Origin: Acidimicrobiia bacterium
GTDB lineage: Bacteria; Actinomycetota; Acidimicrobiia; Acidimicrobiales; AC-14
Assembly: GCA_019243595.1 (NCBI GenBank)
Contig: JAFAUA010000527.1
Coordinates: forward strand, 1-6,011
Direction of reading: 5' to 3'
DNA length: 6,011 bases
The notes beneath the pieces were generated by a model that was not told the DNA's origin, searched no databases, and was given only the letters and a program-made list of their open reading frames with translations. Position 1 is the stretch's first letter, and each line of letters starts with the position of its first letter. A program made the position numbers and the translations under genes. Shown here in pieces: positions 1 through 4,176 of this stretch.

Positions 1-442
1 CGAGGGCAGCGAGCACCCGCTTCGGCTCGGTCGTGGGGGCGTCGGCCATGAACGGCGCCGCGTCCATTGCGTCGAGGTAGGCCTTCATCTTGGTGAGAGG
101 CCGCTTGTAGTCCTCGTGGAGAAACCCTTCGACGAACGCCCCGTGACTCACACCGAGCCCGAGGAGGAAGCGGTCGGGGAACGCCGAGGTGATCGTGCGT
201 TGGCCGGCGCTCATGGCCACCGGGCTCCGGTTCCAGATGTTGGCGATCCCCGTCGCCAGGACGATGCGCTTGCCGCCCGCGAGAAGAAGGGGCGCGTGCG
301 CCATCGGGTCGCGGCCCATCGCCTCGGGAATCCAGACGGCGCCATAGCCCAGCTCCTCTATCTCGGCCACCATCTCCTGGGCGGCTGGGATCGGGAGCAG
401 ATCGAGGTTGAACGTCCAGACTCCGACTGGTGAGAGATCCAT
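1..442 (-). CDS. LLM-class F420-dependent oxidoreductase, N-terminal part (cut by window edge)
   Basis: The reading frame starts at ATG 442-440 and stays open for 147 codons to the window edge, so the C-terminal half (about 140 residues in this family) is missing. The protein opens with VGVWTF (residues 6-11), then EIEELGYGAVWIPEA (27-41), ATGIANIW (63-70), FPDRFLLGLGVSH (88-100) and YLDAMDA further on. This pattern is typical of the luciferase-like TIM-barrel enzymes that use coenzyme F420, closest as I recall to the TIGR03620-type subfamily. Such enzymes transfer hydride between F420 and an organic substrate in the cytoplasm; the substrate cannot be read from the sequence. The start lies 4 bases after the lipase stop (449-447), so the two are probably one transcript. 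No good Shine-Dalgarno precedes the ATG, which suggests translational coupling. The family assignment is firm; cofactor use is known for the family, not shown here. Confidence 0.9.
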   Translation of the reverse strand, partial: MDLSPVGVWTFNLDLLPIPAAQEMVAEIEELGYGAVWIPEAMGRDPMAHAPLLLAGGKRIVLATGIANIWNRSPVAMSAGQRTITSAFPDRFLLGLGVSHGAFVEGFLHEDYKRPLTKMKAYLDAMDAAPFMADAPTTEPKRVLAAL

Positions 443-446
443 GGGG

Positions 447-1610
447 TCAGGACCGTTTCATACGCTTCAACGCGAGTGCCAGCCCGAGCAGCGCGGCGGC
501 GCCGCCCAGCGGTGCACGCCCGCCGGTCGCGGCCAGGCTCTTTCCTTGGACCATCGGCGCATTCGCCCGCGGCGACGGCGCGGGAGTCGAAGGCGCGGGT
601 GGGCCGCCCGCCGCCGGCGCCGGGCTCGGGGCAGCGGCCGCCTGGGTTGCCAGCACGTAGGGCTTCAGCGGAGGCTCGGTCGACGACATCGGTCCGGTCA
701 CGACCGTCGTCTGAAAGGCGTTCGCCAGGGCGACGGTGTGCATGTAGGCGACGTCGGCGGCGTCCAGGCCGGGGGCGATCACGCCGAGGCAGACGGCGGC
801 GCCGAGGCGGGCCGGATCGGCGGGCCCGGGGTGGTCGAGCGCATCCATGACAAGCGCCTCCGCGACCGCGTCCCACAGGATGCTGAAGTGGTCGGCCGGA
901 CGTCCCGGGCACACGTCCTGGAGTGCGATGTTCCGAGCGCCGTCGAGCCGCGAGGTCGAGGGCGGCGGCAGCTCGGGCACGACTTCGTCGGTGAGGCTGT
1001 AGATCGATGTATAGGAGAGGTCACCCGGCGTCTCGTCCCCGGCGTTGAGCGCCTTCAGGAATTGCGATGTGGTGCGCTGCTGCCAGACCGAGGGCGCGCA
1101 CGAACCGACGGTGCATATGCCGTCGGCGTCGGCGCTGCCGTGCTGGGTGGACGAGATCGAGACGTAGTCGTCGACCAGCGACCGCGTCGACGGGAACCAC
1201 TTGAGCGCCCAGCGCGGCTCGAGGCCGCCCTGGCTGTGGCCGACGACGTCGATCTTGCGCCCGGCGCGTCCCGCCATGGTGTGCATCGCGACCACGACGT
1301 ACTCGGCAGAGATCTGGGCGTCGACGAGGGCTCGTTGGGGAAGGTCGATGGTGCAGACGTCGTGACCATCGAGCGGCAGCGTCTTGGCGAACGTGTGGGT
1401 CCACGACTCCTCCACCGTCGAGCCCGTGCCGTGCACGAGCAGCACTGGTGTCTTCGGGTGGGCCAAGGTGGCCGGGCAGTGCAGGGCGGCGAGGGCCGCG
1501 GCCGGGTCGATGGAAAGCGGCGGGTCGCCGGCGCCCCGGGCCACCTGCGGCGCGCCGAGCAGGACCAAGGTGACCAGAGCGAGAACAACAACCATGCGGC
1601 GAGTCGGCAT
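447..1610 (-). CDS. Secreted CalB-like lipase with LAXTG-type cell-wall sorting signal
   Basis: This 387-residue alpha/beta-hydrolase lipase is predicted to act outside the membrane on ester or glyceride substrates. An N-terminal signal peptide is visible (MPTRRM, then a hydrophobic core at 7-20, cleavage probably near 24-27). The catalytic domain spans about 30-320: LLVHGTGS (57-64), nucleophile S126 in GHSQGG (124-129), acid D208 in TDEVVP, and H241 in ADHFS. From memory the domain aligns along its length with Pseudozyma antarctica lipase B (CalB): FPSTRS, APSVWQQ and YSLTDEVV match CalB's FPSIRS, APSVWQQ and YSATDEIV. T62 and Q127 fit the oxyanion-hole residues. C45/C86 and C234/C274 fit CalB disulfides; C166/C171 is an extra pair. 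A Pro/Ala-rich linker (322-352) leads to LAATG (359-363), a hydrophobic segment (366-381) and KRMKRS. The start at 1610 is the first Met giving a full signal peptide; Met6 (1595) is an alternative, and neither has a clear ribosome site. Confidence 0.9.
   Translation of the reverse strand: MPTRRMVVVLALVTLVLLGAPQVARGAGDPPLSIDPAAALAALHCPATLAHPKTPVLLVHGTGSTVEESWTHTFAKTLPLDGHDVCTIDLPQRALVDAQISAEYVVVAMHTMAGRAGRKIDVVGHSQGGLEPRWALKWFPSTRSLVDDYVSISSTQHGSADADGICTVGSCAPSVWQQRTTSQFLKALNAGDETPGDLSYTSIYSLTDEVVPELPPPSTSRLDGARNIALQDVCPGRPADHFSILWDAVAEALVMDALDHPGPADPARLGAAVCLGVIAPGLDAADVAYMHTVALANAFQTTVVTGPMSSTEPPLKPYVLATQAAAAPSPAPAAGGPPAPSTPAPSPRANAPMVQGKSLAATGGRAPLGGAAALLGLALALKRMKRS
450..536 (-). other. 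C-terminal LAXTG-type sortase sorting signal of the lipase
   Basis: Residues 359-387 of the lipase form the classic tripartite anchor: LAATGG (LAATG coded by 536-522), a Gly/Ala/Leu-rich hydrophobic stretch of about 16 residues, and the basic tail KRMKRS ending at the stop. LAXTG is the motif established for class E sortases of high-GC actinobacteria, for example streptomycete chaplins. In those proteins the sortase cuts between T and G and joins the protein to the wall. Anchoring here is inferred; no sortase gene lies in the window. The alternative is a simple C-terminal membrane anchor. Confidence 0.72.
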
Positions 1611-1672
1611 CGGGCCAGTCTCGCGTGGTCCGTCTGGTCAATGATGTGGCGAGACGCAGAGAGGGAGGCCCC
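1611..1672. promoter_or_regulatory. Divergent intergenic control region between lipase and SDR genes
   Basis: These 62 bases separate the divergent starts and must hold, or overlap, the promoters of both units unless the promoters extend into the coding regions. Visible structure is a perfect 7-base inverted repeat, GTCTCGC at 1618-1624 and GCGAGAC at 1649-1655, centred at about 1636. Between the arms are two copies of TGGTC (1626-1630 and 1635-1639). On the minus strand, TTGACC (1642-1637) resembles a -35 box, but no convincing -10 element follows at the right spacing. The dyad might be an operator; no regulator gene is nearby to name. Confidence 0.4.
1661..1668 (+). promoter_or_regulatory. 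Ribosome binding site that fixes the SDR start
   Basis: GAGGGAGG is a strong purine-rich Shine-Dalgarno sequence ending 4 bases before ATG 1673. It favours this ATG over the in-frame GTG at 1625, whose 16-residue extension would contain the ribosome site itself and has no family-like sequence. Confidence 0.8.
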
Positions 1673-2572
1673 ATGGCCAAATGGACGGCGAACGACATTC
1701 CCGACCTGAGCGGGAAGACGGCGGTGGTCACCGGCGCCAACAGCGGCCTGGGCTACGAGACCGCGCTGGCCCTGGCGCGCCACGGCGCCAGCGTGGTGAT
1801 GGCCTGTCGCGACGAAGGCCGCGGCACCGAGGCCGTCGAGCGCCTTCGCACTGAAGCGCCGGACGCGTCCGTGGAACTGTCGCTGCTCGACCTCGCCGAC
1901 CTGACCTCGGTGCGCAAGTTCGCCGAGTCCCTCGCGGGTGAGCGCAACCAGCTCGACATCCTGGTGAACAACGCCGGCGTCATGGCCCTGCCCGAGCGCC
2001 GCCAGACCGCCGACGGGTTCGAGATGCAGCTCGGCACCAACCACTTCGGCCACTACGCCCTCACCGGCTTGCTGCTCCCCCAGCTCCAGGCGCGCCCAGG
2101 CTCGCGGGTCGTGTCGGTCACCAGCTTCGGACACAAAGTCGGCCGCATGAACTTCGACGACCTGCAGTGGGAGAAGTCGTATCGCAAGTGGCTTGCCTAC
2201 GGCCGCTCGAAGCTGGCGAACCTCCTGTTCACCTTCGAGCTCGACCGGCGAGCCCGCGCCGGCGGGTCGGCGATCATCGCCGCCGTCGCCCATCCCGGCT
2301 ACGCCAACACCAACTTGCAGTCGGGCACCTCGTTCCAGTGGTCGAACTTCATGGCCCAGTCCTCAGCCGATGGCGCCCTGCCCCAGCTCTACGCAGCCAC
2401 CGCGCCCGACGTGCAGGGCGGCCAGTTCTTCGGGCCCGGTGGCTTCATGGAACAGCGCGGCGCGCCCAAGCGCGTCAAGGCTGCGAAGAAGGCCTACGAC
2501 ACCGAGGATGCGAGGCGGCTCTGGGAGCTGTCCGAGCAGCTGACCGGGGTCACCTACAGCTTCGGGTCATGA
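1673..2572 (+). CDS. Retinol-dehydrogenase-like short-chain dehydrogenase/reductase (SDR)
   Basis: This 299-residue cytoplasmic SDR oxidoreductase has a classic Rossmann fold. TGANSGLG (20-27) is the dinucleotide-binding loop, and R46 after the second beta strand (MACRDEGRG) suggests a preference for NADP(H). LLDLADL (71-77) holds the adenine-contacting Asp. NNAG (99-102), N123 in the NHFGHY stretch, S151 in VTSFGH, and Y176 and K180 of the YxxxK motif supply the full active site. AHPGYANTNL follows the sixth strand. The length and the NHFGHY and HPG signatures match the RDH11-14/WWOX/light-dependent protochlorophyllide-reductase-like group, which acts on alcohol or carbonyl groups of often hydrophobic substrates. 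The actual substrate is unknown and the name should not be taken as retinol activity. The stop overlaps the next gene's start (ATGA), so the two are likely translationally coupled. Confidence 0.93.
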   Translation: MAKWTANDIPDLSGKTAVVTGANSGLGYETALALARHGASVVMACRDEGRGTEAVERLRTEAPDASVELSLLDLADLTSVRKFAESLAGERNQLDILVNNAGVMALPERRQTADGFEMQLGTNHFGHYALTGLLLPQLQARPGSRVVSVTSFGHKVGRMNFDDLQWEKSYRKWLAYGRSKLANLLFTFELDRRARAGGSAIIAAVAHPGYANTNLQSGTSFQWSNFMAQSSADGALPQLYAATAPDVQGGQFFGPGGFMEQRGAPKRVKAAKKAYDTEDARRLWELSEQLTGVTYSFGS

Positions 2573-3399
2573 GTGCTCCCGGCCGGCACGCGTCCTCGAA
2601 CGGCGTCGCCATCCACTACCAGGACACGGGCCACGGCACGCCCCTACTGATCCTCAACGGCTGGACGGCGTCGGGCTTGATCTGGCCCGACGAATGGGTG
2701 CATCCGCTGGAGGCCGACTACCGGCTGCTGCGCGTCTGCAACCGCGGCACCGGCTGGTCGGACGCGGTCACCGACCCCTTCACGGTCGCCGACATGGTGG
2801 CCGACGCCCTCGCCGTGCTCGACGCCGAAGGCATCGACCGGGCCCACGTCTTCGGGCTGTCGATGGGCGGCATGATCGCCCAGCAGCTGGCGATCACCCA
2901 TCCGGCGCGCGTCGACCACCTGGTGCTGTGCGCCACCGCTCCCCCACCGCCGGACTTCGTCACCGCCGACCCTGCCGTCTTCGCCCGCCTGTTCACGCCG
3001 CCCGCACGGGCGACGACGATCGACGAGATCGTGGGCAACGTGTGGTCCAGCATCGTCGGCCCGGGATTCCAGGAGCGCGGCAAGGACGTGCTCGACCGCC
3101 TCGTCGCCTGCGCAATCGAGCGGCCCACGCCGATGGAGGTCATCATGCTGCAGATGCAAGCGATCGCCACCCGCACCGGCGACATCGCCGACATCACCGC
3201 GCCGACGCTCGTGATCCACGGCGGCGACGACCCCCTGCTGCCCGTCGTCAACGGCCGGCGCCTGAGTGAACTGATCCCCGGCGCCCGCTACCTCGAGCTG
3301 CCCGGCGTCGGCCACCTGATCCCGTGGGAAGAACCGGACAAAACGGCGGCGGCGATGCGGGAGTTCTTTGCCACCTCGGAGGTCGGCACCAACCGCTGA
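2569..3399 (+). CDS. Alpha/beta-fold hydrolase
   Basis: This 276-residue single-domain hydrolase has no signal peptide, so it is probably cytoplasmic. The nucleophile is S98 in GLSMGG (96-101), the acid is probably D221 in HGGDDPLLP (217-225), and the histidine is H249 in GVGHLIPWEEP (246-256). Sequence and size resemble the esterase / 3-oxoadipate-enol-lactonase-like group (Abhydrolase_1 family), which cleaves esters, lactones or C-C bonds; the substrate cannot be told. The usual HG oxyanion motif after strand 3 is replaced by NGW (30-32), and CNRGTGWSD (57-65) takes the place of the common D-x-RGxGxS segment. The start ATG 2569 overlaps the SDR stop by 4 bases (ATGA). The frame is open upstream to 2167, but that part runs inside the SDR gene and is Arg-rich out-of-frame sequence, so it is excluded. 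Confidence 0.92.
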   Translation: MSAPGRHASSNGVAIHYQDTGHGTPLLILNGWTASGLIWPDEWVHPLEADYRLLRVCNRGTGWSDAVTDPFTVADMVADALAVLDAEGIDRAHVFGLSMGGMIAQQLAITHPARVDHLVLCATAPPPPDFVTADPAVFARLFTPPARATTIDEIVGNVWSSIVGPGFQERGKDVLDRLVACAIERPTPMEVIMLQMQAIATRTGDIADITAPTLVIHGGDDPLLPVVNGRRLSELIPGARYLELPGVGHLIPWEEPDKTAAAMREFFATSEVGTNR

Positions 3400-3416
3400 T
3401 GTCACGGGGCAGGTAG
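3399..3416 (+). other. ATG plus in-frame TAG ahead of the ABC ATPase (micro-ORF or broken start)
   Basis: ATG at 3399-3401 overlaps the hydrolase stop (TGATG). It is in the same frame as the downstream ABC ATPase, but TAG at 3414-3416 ends it after five codons (MSRGR). GGGGCAGG at 3406-3413 resembles a ribosome site, yet no ATG, GTG or TTG in the ATPase frame follows at a useful distance. This could be a short leader peptide for coupled translation, a nonsense mutation in a true start region, or a sequence error. Confidence 0.5.
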
Positions 3417-3429
3417 CTTCGCCCTGCGA

Positions 3430-3480
3430 ACACCAAGGCGGACACCAAGGACGCAACACACGCCGTCGACATCACCAAGG
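3430..3480 (+). repeat. Short direct repeats of ACACCAAGG
   Basis: ACACCAAGG occurs at 3430-3438 and 3442-3450 (12-base period), and CACCAAGG recurs at 3473-3480. In the ATPase frame these read NTK, DTK and ITK. The copies lie exactly where the ATPase start is unclear, so slippage or an indel there is conceivable. Confidence 0.55.
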
Positions 3481-4169
3481 TGTACGGCAAGGGCGACACC
3501 GCGGTGCGCGCCCTCGACGGCGTGTCGCTCGGCGTGGCGAAAGGCCGCTTCGTCGCCATCATGGGCCCCTCGGGCTCGGGGAAGTCGACGCTGCTCCACT
3601 GCCTTGCCGGACTCGACCGGGTGACGTCGGGCCAGGTCTTCCTCGAGGACGAGGAGATCAGCGCCTTGTCCGAGAAGGACCTCACGCTTGTGCGCCGGGA
3701 GAAGATGGGCTTCATCTTCCAGGCCTACAACCTGATCCCGATGCTCGACGCCGAGGAGAACATCCTCCTCCCGTTGAAGCTGGCCGGGAAGGAGCCCGAC
3801 CACGACTGGTTCGACCGCGTGGTCGACACCGTCGGTCTCCGAGACCGTCTCCGCCACCGCCCCGACGAACTCTCAGGTGGCCAGCAACAGCGGGTCGCGG
3901 TCGCCCGCGCCCTGGTGACCCGACCGGCGGTGATCTTCGCCGACGAGCCGACAGGCAACCTCGACACCAAGGCCAGCGCCGAATTGCTCGGGTTCATCGG
4001 CGACGCCGTCGAGGAGTTCGGCCAGACCGTCGTGATGGTCACGCACGATCCCCTCGGCGCCAGCCGCGCCGAACGCGTCATCTTCCTCGTCGACGGTCAG
4101 ATCGTCGACCAGATGCCCAATCCGACCCCCGACAAGATCCTCGACCGTATGAAAGAGCTCGGGGACTGA
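3480..4169 (+). CDS. ABC transporter ATP-binding protein, LolD/MacB type (start uncertain)
   Basis: This is the ATPase subunit that would power the adjacent FtsX-type permease at the inner face of the membrane. Numbered from GTG 3480 (229 residues), Walker A is GPSGSGKST (29-37), the Q-loop is FQAYNLIP (80-87), the signature is LSGGQQQR (131-138), Walker B is VIFADEP (151-157) with catalytic E156, the D-loop is GNLD (159-162), and the H-loop is H189 in MVTHDP. All catalytic elements are intact. EPTGNLD and the FQAYNLIP region are typical of the LolD/MacB/FtsE branch. The start is doubtful: the frame is open back to the codon after TAG 3414 and encodes family-like sequence (HAVDITKVYG), but it has no ATG, GTG or TTG before 3480. 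Using GTG 3480 keeps the A-loop tyrosine (Y2) but drops the first beta strand, and it lacks a ribosome site. The true product may begin near 3417-3430 at a non-standard codon. Confidence 0.88.
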   Translation: MYGKGDTAVRALDGVSLGVAKGRFVAIMGPSGSGKSTLLHCLAGLDRVTSGQVFLEDEEISALSEKDLTLVRREKMGFIFQAYNLIPMLDAEENILLPLKLAGKEPDHDWFDRVVDTVGLRDRLRHRPDELSGGQQQRVAVARALVTRPAVIFADEPTGNLDTKASAELLGFIGDAVEEFGQTVVMVTHDPLGASRAERVIFLVDGQIVDQMPNPTPDKILDRMKELGD

Positions 4170-4176
4170 GTCGGCC

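Noticed and set aside
1625..1672. An earlier GTG start for the SDR
   Set aside because: The 16 added residues do not look like the family, and the strong Shine-Dalgarno at 1661-1668 lies inside them.
408..1709. A 433-codon open frame on the + strand over the lipase gene
   Set aside because: The translation is Arg/Gly-rich with no recognisable domain, and it lies antisense to a lipase with a complete catalytic triad. Long antisense frames are expected in DNA of this GC content.
1055..2293. A 412-codon open frame on the - strand spanning the lipase start and the SDR gene
   Set aside because: It crosses the divergent control region and two well-supported genes, and its second half is a low-complexity Arg/Ser/Pro run.
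2167..2568. An N-terminal extension of the alpha/beta hydrolase, which could suggest an SDR-hydrolase fusion
   Set aside because: The frame is open by chance within the SDR gene. The extension is Arg-rich and unlike any domain, and the ATGA overlap at 2569 gives a normal start.
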